Positions 33,421 to 41,783 of a stretch of DNA of 64,000 nt are shown here, piece after piece (within the stretch, counting starts at the first letter, position 1; every line of letters starts with the position of its first letter). Position numbers and translations under genes: made by a program. The stretch lies in assembly GCA_015075305.1 (NCBI GenBank), contig JABTUS010000010.1, positions 1-64,000 on the forward strand, written 5' to 3'. This DNA is from Opitutaceae bacterium. Its GTDB lineage: Bacteria > Verrucomicrobiota > Verrucomicrobiia > Opitutales > Opitutaceae. The notes beneath the pieces were generated by a model, which was not told the DNA's origin, ran no database searches, and was given only the letters and a program-made list of their open reading frames with translations.

Positions 33421-34836
33421 TCACACGCGCGCGGCTCCGGCTGCGGCGGGATTGAAAGGGAAGGCTTCGCCAAAGGGTGCGGTCAGAACTGACTCAACGC
33501 TCACCTGACCCTCACGGATTTGCAGGGTCGGCCAGCCCTGGGCCGATTTGACATACAGGTCACCGTGATGCTGCAGCACGAGTTCCTGGATTGAAACGGG
33601 CCAGGCTGAGAGACCGGAAAAATAGTGGTGTCCGTTGCGCTCCACGCTGGTGATCCCCAGCACCGCCTGTACGGCGAGGTCCTGCAACTGTCCGACGGGA
33701 CCGACATTGGAAAGGTCCTCCCCGCTCATCCGCCAGGCCTGCTGCGGTTTTGTCTTTCGAAGCGACGCCATGTGGCAGGCATTGATCAGGCCCTTGAAAA
33801 CGCCCTTGCAGTTCTTGTGGCTCGTCCCGCTGTAGCCAAGCGCCAGAGCCCGCGGCAGGCTTTCGAGCGTGGCATCGGATTCGTCGATGATGATCGGCGG
33901 ACGCCCCGGCCAGCGCTCGACCAGCGCGCCGATTTCGTCGCTGAGGGCGAGATCGCGGTGAAAAGGTTGCTCAACGAAGAGAAGTCCGCGACGCAGCGGC
34001 TCCAGGCGGGGCTCTCCAATCACGCCCTCCCAGAAAGTGCGAAATGCATCGACTGACTTGAAGCCCTCGTTTCCGTCGAGCGTGCAAACCCAGCCCGGCG
34101 CGGCGCAGCGCTCGAGCACCTCGACGATGCGAAGCAGCCGCTCCCGGTCAGCGCCGCCTCCCACCTTGAGCTTGAAGTGGCGCAGGCCGTACGCCGCGAT
34201 GCTCGCCTCGAGGGACTGTGGAAGGCCGTCGTTCACCCGATCCGCTGCGGTCACCTCGCTCTCCTGGAGAATGTCAACCATGCCCACCGTGTGCCGCGCG
34301 AACACCTGCCGCGGTGGTGTGGCGGGCAGCCAGTCGCGCGCCTGCGTTCCTGCCAGCTCCGACCGCACCGCGCCAAGATCAATGCCGAGCAGATTGTCGC
34401 GCACGGCGGCGGCGAATGTCTGCTTGTGCGCCCGGCAGAACGCATCAATCACGGCGCGCTCGACGAGCGAGGTGCCGAAGTGGGCGAGCAGCGGAGGGAT
34501 GCCCGCCGTCCTCGCCCATTCCGCCTGCGCCAGATAAAGTTCGTGCCACCACGCGAACACCGTCGCCGCGTTCACCTTCGATGCCAGTGCCATGGCGTTG
34601 CGGATCACGAACAGCATTTCATCGATCTCCAGACGCGGATCCTTCGTCGGATCCTTGGTGAACCACTTCGGTGGCAGGTGGTCCGCGGCGACTCCCACAC
34701 CGCTCGCGCCTCCCGGGAACTCCACCCGCGCCTGAAGGAACACGTGCGGAAGTTCAGTCATCGTCACAATGCCGTACTTGAACGGCATGCGTGCGTGCAG
34801 ATGAGCGCGCCAGAGGGAGGTTTCAACGATACGCAT
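33421..34836 (-). CDS. Enolase-superfamily enzyme (mandelate racemase/muconate lactonizing-like)
   Basis: A 471-aa member of the enolase superfamily with unknown substrate. The barrel shows a KxK pair at K222-x-K224 (FKLKVGG), metal ligands D254 (TLDGNEGF), E289 (FVEQPF) and D318 (IIDESD), and a conserved lysine region SHKNCKG (K341/K344). This set suits a proton-abstracting acid-sugar dehydratase or epimerase. It is about 100 residues longer than usual MLE/MR proteins, with the extra length in the N-terminal capping part before residue 180. ATG 34836 gives a start directly at the first capping strand; the open frame to 34887 lacks support. It lies downstream of the DUF4139 gene, separated by a terminator-like hairpin. 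Confidence 0.85.
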   Translation of the reverse strand: MRIVETSLWRAHLHARMPFKYGIVTMTELPHVFLQARVEFPGGASGVGVAADHLPPKWFTKDPTKDPRLEIDEMLFVIRNAMALASKVNAATVFAWWHELYLAQAEWARTAGIPPLLAHFGTSLVERAVIDAFCRAHKQTFAAAVRDNLLGIDLGAVRSELAGTQARDWLPATPPRQVFARHTVGMVDILQESEVTAADRVNDGLPQSLEASIAAYGLRHFKLKVGGGADRERLLRIVEVLERCAAPGWVCTLDGNEGFKSVDAFRTFWEGVIGEPRLEPLRRGLLFVEQPFHRDLALSDEIGALVERWPGRPPIIIDESDATLESLPRALALGYSGTSHKNCKGVFKGLINACHMASLRKTKPQQAWRMSGEDLSNVGPVGQLQDLAVQAVLGITSVERNGHHYFSGLSAWPVSIQELVLQHHGDLYVKSAQGWPTLQIREGQVSVESVLTAPFGEAFPFNPAAAGAARV

Positions 34837-34889
34837 GGGAGAAGGAACAAGCGAAGTACCGGCCGGAGCGGCGTCCGCCAATAACAATC

Positions 34890-34917
34890 AACCGCGAATA
34901 CCGTGGAATTCGCGGTT
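34890..34917 (-). terminator. Terminator-like hairpin after the DUF4139 gene
   Basis: Perfect 10-bp stem, AACCGCGAAT (34890-34899) and ATTCGCGGTT (34908-34917), with an 8-nt loop, 26 bp after the DUF4139 stop. On the minus strand it is followed by GATTGTTATTGG, a modest T-rich tail. It probably separates that gene from the enolase-like gene. Confidence 0.6.
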
Positions 34918-34942
34918 GTCCTGCCGATCGCTCGCTGTCGCC

Positions 34943-36652
34943 TCAATCCAAGCCGCTGACCGTGACATCCGAAGGATAGTCAATGCTGACCTTGAGCGGG
35001 AAATCGCGCTTTTCGCCTGCCTTCATGTCCACGCGCCACACCAGGCGTCCCTCGGCATCACGCGTGATTTCCTTCTGACTTTCCGAGGTGCCAATGTCAC
35101 GCTCCGCCGGAGCCAGGAGTTTCACCACGATTTTTTCGTCGCGCGAGACGGGAACCGCCTCCTTGAAAACCACGCGTTCCGCGGACTTCTTGTTGTTGGT
35201 GATGGTGACCAGAAATTCGTAGGTCACCCGGCGCCCCTTGCTCATGAGACCGGTGTCTTCGGCGAAACGGTTGACGAGCCTGCGTTTGATTGAGATTCCA
35301 TCGTCCGCGCCGAAGGCGAGGTCGAATTTTTCCCCGGGCATGAGGGTCTTGATTCGACCGGTGGCGACAAAACTGCCGTCCACAAACGTGTTCACCGGGC
35401 CCGCCAGCAGGGGGAAATCGGTTCCATTGGTGACGGAGGCGTTGAGGAATGCGGCCTCGAGGAGCTTGGGCGTCGATTCGTAGTGCAGCGTCGCCGGCAG
35501 GCGAGTCTGCGTGATCGGAACCCGCTGGGCGGCGTTGTCGCTCGGCAGGGTGACCGGTGTGGCGATGCGGAAGGTGGCGCGTGTTGCGCCGCCTTCGAGA
35601 GCGGCCTGCGCGAAGGCGGCGTTCTGCATTTCCGGCTCGGCCTTGTCGGCCATGGCGGCGGCCTCCGCGACCGCGCCGACCCGTGATTCAAACGCGACCT
35701 TGGATGCCGACCGCGAAAGGACGGCGGTCGGGTAGGGCAGGGGTCGATACACATCGACAATCCAGAGCGGGAGCTCCGGCGCGCCGCCGCCCTGGCTTGG
35801 CCGTGCCGTGGACAAAGTGAGGGCGATGGCGTCCCAGTCCTCGCCGGTGCCGTTTCTCACCGAGCCGAAATAGCCGAGTTCGACGCTGCGATTCTCAGAG
35901 TGAAGCCGCGCATCATAGGTCGGACTCCATGAGGCGCCCGGCACCGCATAGGACAGCGATACGTCCAGTCTTCCCGCCGAAGCTGCGGCGACGCGGATGG
36001 TGACCGTCTTGAAGCTGCGCGCTGCGGACTGCTGGCTGCGCAGCAGATTGAGCTGCGCCTCCAGGGCGGTTGTCTTGGCGGCGAGTTCCTCGCGCTGGCG
36101 GCCCAGCGCGTTCTGGTCGTTGGTGAGGCGGGAGAGGTTTTCGAACTGGAAGGAAAGCAGTTTCTGCCATTCATCGAATCCGGTTCTTGGGCCGGGTGAA
36201 GCCGCGTCGCGCGGCGGAGGCGAGGTCACAGCGGCTTCAATTCGCGAGAGCAGCGCCCGTTGCTGGTCGATGAGGGTGAGGCGGCCCTTGAGGTCCTCAT
36301 CTTGTCGTTTGAGACCCTGCAATTCCTCCTCGATGGCCTTGATGCGGGGATTGAGCGTGGCCTCGACGTAGGTCTGGCGGGCGGAAACGTCGATGAGCGT
36401 GACCGCAGCGGTGCCCCGCGCATTGACCTGCAGCGAGGCGTCGAGTAGTCCGGCGGGCAGTCTTGAAAAGACCACTTCGGACTCGCCGGCGGGCAGGTCG
36501 GTTTGCGCATTGCGTGTCACCACGGCGCGATCGAGGTAGACCGACGCGGCGGAGATGCGCGACTCAACCGGCACCGCGGCCGCAAACGTGAATGTCGTTG
36601 CTGTGAAGGTGGCGGCAAGAACCGCCGCCAGGAGATGACCATTGGGTTTCAT
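34943..36652 (-). CDS. DUF4140/DUF4139 (MuiA-like) exported protein
   Basis: A 569-aa protein of the 'mucoidy inhibitor A' type. It has a signal peptide (MKPNGHLLAAVLAATFTATTFTFAA), then an N-terminal DUF4140 region with ASVYLDRAVVTR near residue 36. A long coiled-coil follows (about 105-215: IKAIEEELQGLKRQDEDLKGRL and REELAAKTTALEAQLNLLRS). The DUF4139 beta-rich part starts with YAVPGASWSPTYDARL near residue 235. The C-terminus (RVTYEFLVTITNNKKSAERVVFKEAVPVSRDEKI) is typical. Its biochemical role is not known in any organism with certainty; envelope function is likely. ATG 36652 precedes the signal peptide. Confidence 0.85.
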   Translation of the reverse strand: MKPNGHLLAAVLAATFTATTFTFAAAVPVESRISAASVYLDRAVVTRNAQTDLPAGESEVVFSRLPAGLLDASLQVNARGTAAVTLIDVSARQTYVEATLNPRIKAIEEELQGLKRQDEDLKGRLTLIDQQRALLSRIEAAVTSPPPRDAASPGPRTGFDEWQKLLSFQFENLSRLTNDQNALGRQREELAAKTTALEAQLNLLRSQQSAARSFKTVTIRVAAASAGRLDVSLSYAVPGASWSPTYDARLHSENRSVELGYFGSVRNGTGEDWDAIALTLSTARPSQGGGAPELPLWIVDVYRPLPYPTAVLSRSASKVAFESRVGAVAEAAAMADKAEPEMQNAAFAQAALEGGATRATFRIATPVTLPSDNAAQRVPITQTRLPATLHYESTPKLLEAAFLNASVTNGTDFPLLAGPVNTFVDGSFVATGRIKTLMPGEKFDLAFGADDGISIKRRLVNRFAEDTGLMSKGRRVTYEFLVTITNNKKSAERVVFKEAVPVSRDEKIVVKLLAPAERDIGTSESQKEITRDAEGRLVWRVDMKAGEKRDFPLKVSIDYPSDVTVSGLD

Positions 36653-36785
36653 GGGAAGAGATATGGGACCGTATTCCCAATCAAACGATCCGTCCGCCAA
36701 AATCTTAGGAGGAAACAACAGATCGCTTGGATGAAAACCGGATGGGAGGCGAGGGAGTCGGGGGTCGCGAAACAGCGCCCCGGAG

Positions 36786-36828
36786 GTTTAACGCGAAGCA
36801 GCGGGGACGCGAAGGCAGAGCGAGAATA
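36786..36828. repeat. Repeat module b, copy 5
   Basis: GTTTAACGCGAAGCAGCGGG followed by GACGCGAAGGCAGAGCGAG. It shares an 18-nt string with the copy at 2411-2449. Confidence 0.6.
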
Positions 36829-36848
36829 GCGGAGTGGTTCCATTCCGA

Positions 36849-36900
36849 TGGAGGGGCACGCTCCGTCGTGACCTGGGGACGCGCATGGCGAAACAGCGCC
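36849..36900. repeat. Repeat module a, copy 6
   Basis: TGGAGGGGCACGCTCC, GTCGTGACCTGGGGACGCGC, ATGGCGAAACAGCGCC. It is almost identical to copy 4 at 29802. Confidence 0.75.
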
Positions 36901-36955
36901 AGTTCATTTGATCCCAGCAACCCAGAGCGGAACCACGGACTACGACCGCACCCAA

Positions 36956-37001
36956 TCCACCCAATCCGTGCATTCCGTGCACTCTGTGGTTGAAAGAATT
37001 G
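36956..37001. repeat. Repeat module c, copy 2
   Basis: Contains CCGTGCATTCCGTGCACTCT and GTGGTTGAAAGAATT. It is similar to the block at 33371-33410. Confidence 0.45.
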
Positions 37002-37057
37002 GGATATTCATGCCTTGAAAAATGTTCGGTTCTGGCCGTGGCTCAGAGGCCCCGCTT

Positions 37058-38431
37058 ATGCACTCCGATTCCACCCTTACCCGCCGCACATTCCTCAAAA
37101 CCGCCGGGGCTGTCGGGCTCACGGCCCCCCTGTTTGCGAAGAACCTGATTTCGGCGCCTGCGAGCAAGACGCTTCGGCACGCCAGTTTCGGCGCATCGGG
37201 CATGGCCTGGGCGGACATCCGTTCCATTTGCAGCAACCCTTTTGTCAAGCTGGTCGCCGTGGCCGAAGTCGATGAAACCAAGCTGGCGGAGCTCAAGGCC
37301 TGGTTCCCCGAGACGCGCGTGTATCAGGACTGGCGCGAGCTGCTGAGGAAGGAGAAGGACAACATCGACTCCGTCAACGTGTCGACACCCGACCACATGC
37401 ATGCGCCGATCGCGCTCTCCGCGATGCAGCTCGGCAAGCATGTCTACTGCCAGAAACCGCTCGCGCACGACATCCATGAGACACGTGTTCTGACCGAGTA
37501 CGCGCGCAGGAAGAAGCTTGTCACCCAGATGGGCATCCAGATCCACTCCGAGAAGGTCTACCGGCAGGCGGTGGCTATTGTGCACAGTGGAGTGATCGGC
37601 AAAATTCGGGAGGTGCACACGTGGAGCAACAAGAAGTGGGGCGACGTCGGTCCGCCGCCCTCCTGGACGGATCCGGTTCCGTCGACGTTCCGGTGGGACC
37701 TCTGGCTGGGCGTATGCGAGGATCGACCCTACGTCGGAGACGCCTATTATCACCCGGGCAACTGGCGGCGGCGGCTCGATTTCGGCACGGGAACTTTCGG
37801 CGACATGGGCTGCCACATTTTCGATCCTGTTTTTGAGTCGCTCGGCCTCACCGCCCCGATCTCGGTGCGATCCGAAGGGCCTGCGCCCGATCAGTGGAAC
37901 TGGTCGACAGATGCGCGCATCCACTACGTTTTTCCTGGCACGAAATACACCGAGGGAAAGACCGTTCCGATCACCTGGTACGATGGAGATCAGCGCCCGC
38001 CGGCTGAAATTCTCGCGCTCGCGGAAGGCACGCAGGCCGCTGTCACGGACACGTCCAGCAACAATCGCAAGAGCATCTTCGGTCAGGGCTCGATCCTGAT
38101 CGGCACCAAGGGAGTCCTGCATGTGCCGCATATCAACACTCCCCGCCTCTTTCCCCGACAGCAGTTCAAGGACTACGTGCTACCCGATGAAAAGGGAGCC
38201 CACCACTGGACGCAATGGGCGGAGGCATGCCTGTCAGGCGCGACTCCGAGCGCCCAGTTCGACTATTCAGGACCCCTGACCGAGGCGGTTCTTCTCGGCA
38301 GCGTGGCCGTGCGGTATCACCAGACCACGCTGAAATGGAACGCGAGGAAGCTGCAATTCGACAACCTGAAGGAAGCCAACCAGCATCTGCGCCGGACGTA
38401 TCGAAAGGGATGGGAGGTTGCCGGTTTGTAG
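37058..38431 (+). CDS. Tat-exported Gfo/Idh/MocA-family oxidoreductase
   Basis: A 457-aa NAD(P)-dependent oxidoreductase predicted to act outside the cytosol. The N-terminus LTRRTFLKTAGAVGLTAPLFA is a twin-arginine signal. The nucleotide-binding part reads HASFGASGMAW rather than the usual GxGxxG, a degenerate motif. SVNVSTPDHMHAPIALSAMQLGKHVYCQKPLAHDIHE near residue 112 contains the catalytic EKP-equivalent lysine, here QKP. GTGTFGDMGCHIFD near residue 246 carries the conserved DxxxH. Family members of this type are common in Verrucomicrobiota and Planctomycetota and act on sugars or glycosides with bound cofactor; the substrate here is unknown. Confidence 0.87.
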   Translation: MHSDSTLTRRTFLKTAGAVGLTAPLFAKNLISAPASKTLRHASFGASGMAWADIRSICSNPFVKLVAVAEVDETKLAELKAWFPETRVYQDWRELLRKEKDNIDSVNVSTPDHMHAPIALSAMQLGKHVYCQKPLAHDIHETRVLTEYARRKKLVTQMGIQIHSEKVYRQAVAIVHSGVIGKIREVHTWSNKKWGDVGPPPSWTDPVPSTFRWDLWLGVCEDRPYVGDAYYHPGNWRRRLDFGTGTFGDMGCHIFDPVFESLGLTAPISVRSEGPAPDQWNWSTDARIHYVFPGTKYTEGKTVPITWYDGDQRPPAEILALAEGTQAAVTDTSSNNRKSIFGQGSILIGTKGVLHVPHINTPRLFPRQQFKDYVLPDEKGAHHWTQWAEACLSGATPSAQFDYSGPLTEAVLLGSVAVRYHQTTLKWNARKLQFDNLKEANQHLRRTYRKGWEVAGL

Positions 38432-38485
38432 TTGAGCCTCAACTACACGGGATGCCGCTTCGCCGCCGGATTCCTTCGCGGCGGT

Positions 38486-39538
38486 TCAGCTCTCATGGGC
38501 CTTGCGCTGCTCCGTGTAGAGCGAAACCAGCGCGGCTCCGATCGCCTGCGACAGCTCGCCGAGGGTCGCCTCGACGATCTTGATGTTCTTCCGCTGCCCC
38601 GGGAAAAGGTAGGGCCGGGCCGCGGCGCGTATGCCATCGAGGTATCTGGCGCGGAACTCGGGGGTTGTGGACTCCGGGTCAATCAGTCCGCCACCGATCA
38701 CGAAATACTCCGGATCGAGGGACACCGCGAGCGCTGCGACATGGTACCCCAGGGCCTTCGCCTGGATGTCGAAGATCTCGAGCGCAAGCGGATCCCCCTT
38801 TTGCGCACGCGTGCGAAGGGAAAGCACCTTTTCCTTGGTCGACGCCGTTGATGTGGCGAGTTCATGGCCCGGATGTTTCTTGAGCACGTCCTCGAGCAAC
38901 TGCGGAAGGCCCGAGATGGTGGTATAGGCCTCGATGCAGCCCCAGTTGCGGCCGCAACCGCAACGGTAGGGGCGGAGCCCGAGCAGTTGCAACGCAGCGG
39001 GCATGTGACCGGCCTCCATGCCGGCAAAGTTGTCGCCATCCAGCGGGAATCCGTGCGGATCGACGTAGGCGCAGCCGAGGCCTGAACCTGGTGCAAGCAT
39101 CACGACACCCGCCTTCTTCTTGCCGCGCACGCGCGCGGCTTCGGCAACTCCGCCGTAGTTGCCGTCATTGCCGACAATCAGGGGAATCGGTCGGCCCGCC
39201 TTGGCGGCGAGCGCCGCGCTGTATTCAGCGTGAAAGTTCCAGCCCGTGAAGGCGTCGGGCAGGTTGGCCGACTTGTCGAGGACGCCGTAGCTTTGATAGG
39301 GACCGGGTATGGCCAGGCCGACGCCGCGAACCTGGTCCCAGGTCAGATTGTTGTCCGCGAGAAAGCCGGCCGCTCCCTCAACCCATCCCGCGATGACCGC
39401 CGCGGTGCCCGCCTGGGAGTTGGTCGAGCTTTGCCTCAGCTTGTGCGAGATGATTGAACCGTCGGCGCGCACGCCGCCGGTCTTGGAAGTGGTCGCACCG
39501 CTGTCCGTTCCAATATGGATGCCCTCGGATTTGCTCAT
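38486..39538 (-). CDS. ROK-family sugar kinase
   Basis: A 350-aa protein of the ROK (repressor, ORF, kinase) family without an N-terminal HTH, hence likely a hexokinase such as glucokinase or fructokinase. Seen are the ATP-phosphate loop IHIGTDSGATTSKTG at residue 7, the catalytic aspartate D125 in VGNDGNYGG, and the zinc site with H178 plus C193, C195 and C201 (CGCGRNWGC, with one extra residue compared with the usual CxCGxxGC). The APGSGLGCAYV segment near residue 149 and VIGGGLIDPES near 279 complete the fold. It converges on the Tat oxidoreductase gene with a 54-bp gap. Confidence 0.88.
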   Translation of the reverse strand: MSKSEGIHIGTDSGATTSKTGGVRADGSIISHKLRQSSTNSQAGTAAVIAGWVEGAAGFLADNNLTWDQVRGVGLAIPGPYQSYGVLDKSANLPDAFTGWNFHAEYSAALAAKAGRPIPLIVGNDGNYGGVAEAARVRGKKKAGVVMLAPGSGLGCAYVDPHGFPLDGDNFAGMEAGHMPAALQLLGLRPYRCGCGRNWGCIEAYTTISGLPQLLEDVLKKHPGHELATSTASTKEKVLSLRTRAQKGDPLALEIFDIQAKALGYHVAALAVSLDPEYFVIGGGLIDPESTTPEFRARYLDGIRAAARPYLFPGQRKNIKIVEATLGELSQAIGAALVSLYTEQRKAHES

Positions 39539-39768
39539 AGGTAGGAACGTGAATCGTTTGCGCTCGCGGGCGGTTGGTCAATTCCGGACGCGGCGTATTG
39601 GGGGATCCCGGAGCCAGGGTTGTGCAATCCATGAAAGCGGATATGCTTGGCCAGCGACAGACACGCGGCGGAGGGGTTCGGTACGGTTGGCGATCAACGG
39701 TCCGCTGCCTGGATGACGCCTGTGCATCCAACTCTCTTTTGAAGGCAAGCTCAACGACAGGAAAAGCT
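39539..39768. other. Non-coding gap before the DUF2945 gene
   Basis: About 230 bp between the ROK kinase start (leftward) and the DUF2945 gene. No repeat module, hairpin or gene was recognised. Confidence 0.4.
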
Positions 39769-39978
39769 ATGGCGATGTTTTCAATCGGTGACCATGTCCG
39801 CTGGAATTCCGAGGCAGGCTGGGTGAGCGGCCGGATCATCCGAATTCACGAAGCGGATTTTGACTACAAGGGTCACCGCCACCGTGCGTCTCGGGAGCAC
39901 CCGCAGTATGAAATCAAGAGCGACAAGACTGATCATATTGCTGCCCACCGGGGAGAGGTTCTGACAAGAATCGCCTGA
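39769..39978 (+). CDS. DUF2945 (HVA1/TUDOR-like) small protein
   Basis: A 69-residue protein with the full DUF2945 pattern: FSIGDHVRWNSEAGWVSGRI, the IIRIHEADFDYKGHRHRAS middle and the EHPQYEIKSDKTDHIAAHRG ending. This is a small SH3/Tudor-like barrel; in bacteria its function is unknown. The ATG at 39769 is chosen because the upstream part of the frame has no similarity. The DUF488 gene starts 3 bp after the stop, so the two are almost certainly one operon. Confidence 0.85.
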   Translation: MAMFSIGDHVRWNSEAGWVSGRIIRIHEADFDYKGHRHRASREHPQYEIKSDKTDHIAAHRGEVLTRIA

Positions 39979-39981
39979 TTG

Positions 39982-40542
39982 ATGGCGGTGGAATTCACAA
40001 CCATCGGACACTCCAGCCGCAGCCTCGATGAGTTCATCGGCATGCTACGCGCCGCGGACGTCACTCTCTTGGTCGATGTCCGCTCCTTTCCCCGATCCCG
40101 GGCGAATCCCGCATTCAACATTGACTGTCTGCCGGCGGAGCTTGAGCGAGCGGGAATCGGCTATCGTCACTTTTCCGCACTCGGTGGACGACGATCGAAG
40201 CAGCGCGCGGTCGATGAGGGAGTGAATGCGCTGTGGCGAATGCCGAGTTTCCACAACTACGCGGACTATGCGCTCGGGGAGGAGTTTGGCACTGCATTTG
40301 ACGAGCTTGTACGGCTTGGGCGCAGCCGCCGCATCGCCTTGATGTGTGCGGAGGCGGTCTGGTGGCGGTGTCATCGTCGCATCATCACGGACTATCTTCT
40401 GCTGAACGGCCATGCGGTGATACACCTGATGTCCCCTGGCCGATCCGAAGCCGCGACGCCGACGCCGGGGGCCCAGCGCACCCGGGAAGGGAAGGTCATC
40501 TATCCGGCAGGACCAATGAAGGCGGAATCGCTCAATGCGTGA
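39982..40542 (+). CDS. DUF488-family protein
   Basis: A 186-aa protein with the family features: FTTIGHSSRSLDEFIGMLRAA at the N-terminus, VDVRSFPRSRANPAFN near residue 32 and the CAEAVWWRCHRRIITDYLL signature near residue 121, whose Cys, Trp and His residues suggest a nucleic-acid or metal-linked role. Its function is not established. ATG 39982 is preferred over TTG 39979. Its stop (40540-40542) directly abuts the stop of the convergent acyltransferase gene (40543-40545), leaving no spacer. Confidence 0.88.
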   Translation: MAVEFTTIGHSSRSLDEFIGMLRAADVTLLVDVRSFPRSRANPAFNIDCLPAELERAGIGYRHFSALGGRRSKQRAVDEGVNALWRMPSFHNYADYALGEEFGTAFDELVRLGRSRRIALMCAEAVWWRCHRRIITDYLLLNGHAVIHLMSPGRSEAATPTPGAQRTREGKVIYPAGPMKAESLNA

Positions 40543-41442
40543 TTAACCCACCGCCGGATTGAGCGGCAGGTAGTTGAACCACAGATACGGATGGCTGCGG
40601 ACCAGGGTTTCCAGCAGCGCGAGGACGGCTTGAAAATGCCTGTGGGCCGCCTCGAGGTTCTGTTCGCGTGTGAGTGCCGCGCTGGCGCGAAACACCGGGG
40701 ATGAAAACACCCGGATGCTTTCGGGATCCTTCGTGGGAATCGCCAGACAGAAGACCACCGGGCGGTCGAAAAGCAGCGCCAGATGGTAGATCGTGAAGGG
40801 AAAAAGGCGGCGCGCGCCCAGAAAATCAAAGGCCTCCGTGCGCGCGCTGTGGTCGATGCGGTCGCATTTCAATGCCACGGAGCGGCCCGCCTCGATCGCG
40901 CCCTTGAGCGCGAACAGCAGCTCGCGCGGATCGTTGACCCAGAGGTAGGCCACCTTGTCGCCAAAGCGCTCACCGAGGAGTCGCGTGTCCTTCGAATTCT
41001 CCACCTGCAGACGGAGAATCGACATGCGCTGATCGCGGTCGCTGAGCAGATAACCGAGCAGATCCGAACTGCCGAAATGGAATGTGCCGAACAGGGCCGG
41101 CCGTCCGGAGTCCACGAGGGCGTTGAACTCATCCGCATGAGCGGGCTCGAGCACGCAGCGCATGCGTGATCCGGCCCCGGTGCGGAGCTTCACCATCAGG
41201 AAATCCATGAACGCCGCGAAATGCCGGTGCTCCTCGATGAGCCGCGGGCGGCGACGAAGGACAACCGACAGGTATTCCTGCGAGGCCTGGCGCTGCCGCG
41301 GCATGCGCGCGAGCGCGATCCAGGTTCCCGTTGTCATCACCAGCCGGAAAAGCCAGCGCGGCCACCAGCGATCGGCCCAAAGGAGAAAGCCATAGCCCCA
41401 GCCGGGACCCGGATTTCGGGGTTTGGCGGACGGTGCAGTCAT
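40543..41442 (-). CDS. LpxL/HtrB-like lysophospholipid acyltransferase
   Basis: A 299-aa membrane-associated acyltransferase. The HX4D catalytic motif is HFGSSD (H122, D127). A hydrophobic N-terminal region (WGYGFLLWADRWWPRWLFRLVM) could anchor it to the inner membrane. LKCDRIDHSARTEAFDFLGARRLFPFTIYHLALLFDRPVVF and the C-terminal RSHPYLWFNYLPLNP match the LpxL/aryl-polyene acyltransferase group. Together with the adjacent ACPs it would transfer an ACP-bound acyl chain onto a lipid. It is last in a five-gene minus-strand run, 17 bp after the ACP gene. Confidence 0.85.
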   Translation of the reverse strand: MTAPSAKPRNPGPGWGYGFLLWADRWWPRWLFRLVMTTGTWIALARMPRQRQASQEYLSVVLRRRPRLIEEHRHFAAFMDFLMVKLRTGAGSRMRCVLEPAHADEFNALVDSGRPALFGTFHFGSSDLLGYLLSDRDQRMSILRLQVENSKDTRLLGERFGDKVAYLWVNDPRELLFALKGAIEAGRSVALKCDRIDHSARTEAFDFLGARRLFPFTIYHLALLFDRPVVFCLAIPTKDPESIRVFSSPVFRASAALTREQNLEAAHRHFQAVLALLETLVRSHPYLWFNYLPLNPAVG

Positions 41443-41459
41443 CCGCGGACAATCATCAC

Positions 41460-41729
41460 CTACGCCTTGCCGGCGGAGTGGGAGTGAATAAAGGCGGCGA
41501 TCGTTCGCACGTTTGCTAGCGCGTTGCGCGACTCCTCGCTGTTGCCGATCTTCACTCCGAATTCCTTTTCAAGCGCGAGGACAAGCTCCAGCGCGTCGAT
41601 CGAGTCGAGTCCGAAGCGCGGTGAACCAATCAGCGGCTCGTCGTCGGGAATGTCCTCGGGCCTGACGTCCTCCAGCTTCAGCGTGGTGACAATCAGGGTC
41701 TTGAGTCGGAGCAGGAGCGGGTCTGACAT
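41460..41729 (-). CDS. Acyl carrier protein
   Basis: An 89-aa ACP with the 4'-phosphopantetheine serine S43 in GLDSIDALELVLALEKEFGV. The acidic N-terminal helix and the IGNSEESRNALANVRTIAAFI helix 3-4 region fit. It carries more residues between helices 1 and 2 (PEDIPDDEPLIGSPRFG) than housekeeping AcpP, typical of secondary-metabolism or lipid-cluster ACPs. It lies 54 bp downstream of the ketosynthase gene. Confidence 0.9.
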   Translation of the reverse strand: MSDPLLLRLKTLIVTTLKLEDVRPEDIPDDEPLIGSPRFGLDSIDALELVLALEKEFGVKIGNSEESRNALANVRTIAAFIHSHSAGKA

Positions 41730-41783
41730 GATCGGGAACTCAGTGGTTCAGATAAATCCTCGGCTGGCAAACACACGCGCAAC

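Larger units (their letters stand above)
36653..37057. other. Gap with repeat modules between divergent genes
   Basis: No gene is supported. Modules b (36786-36828), a (36849-36900) and c (36956-37001) occur in this order. The flanking bases must hold the promoters of the DUF4139 gene (leftward) and the Tat oxidoreductase gene (rightward), but no consensus promoter is evident. Confidence 0.5.

Noticed and set aside
37043-38131. 362-aa minus-strand open frame opposite the Tat oxidoreductase gene
   Set aside because: Antisense to a gene with Tat signal and family motifs; no independent support.
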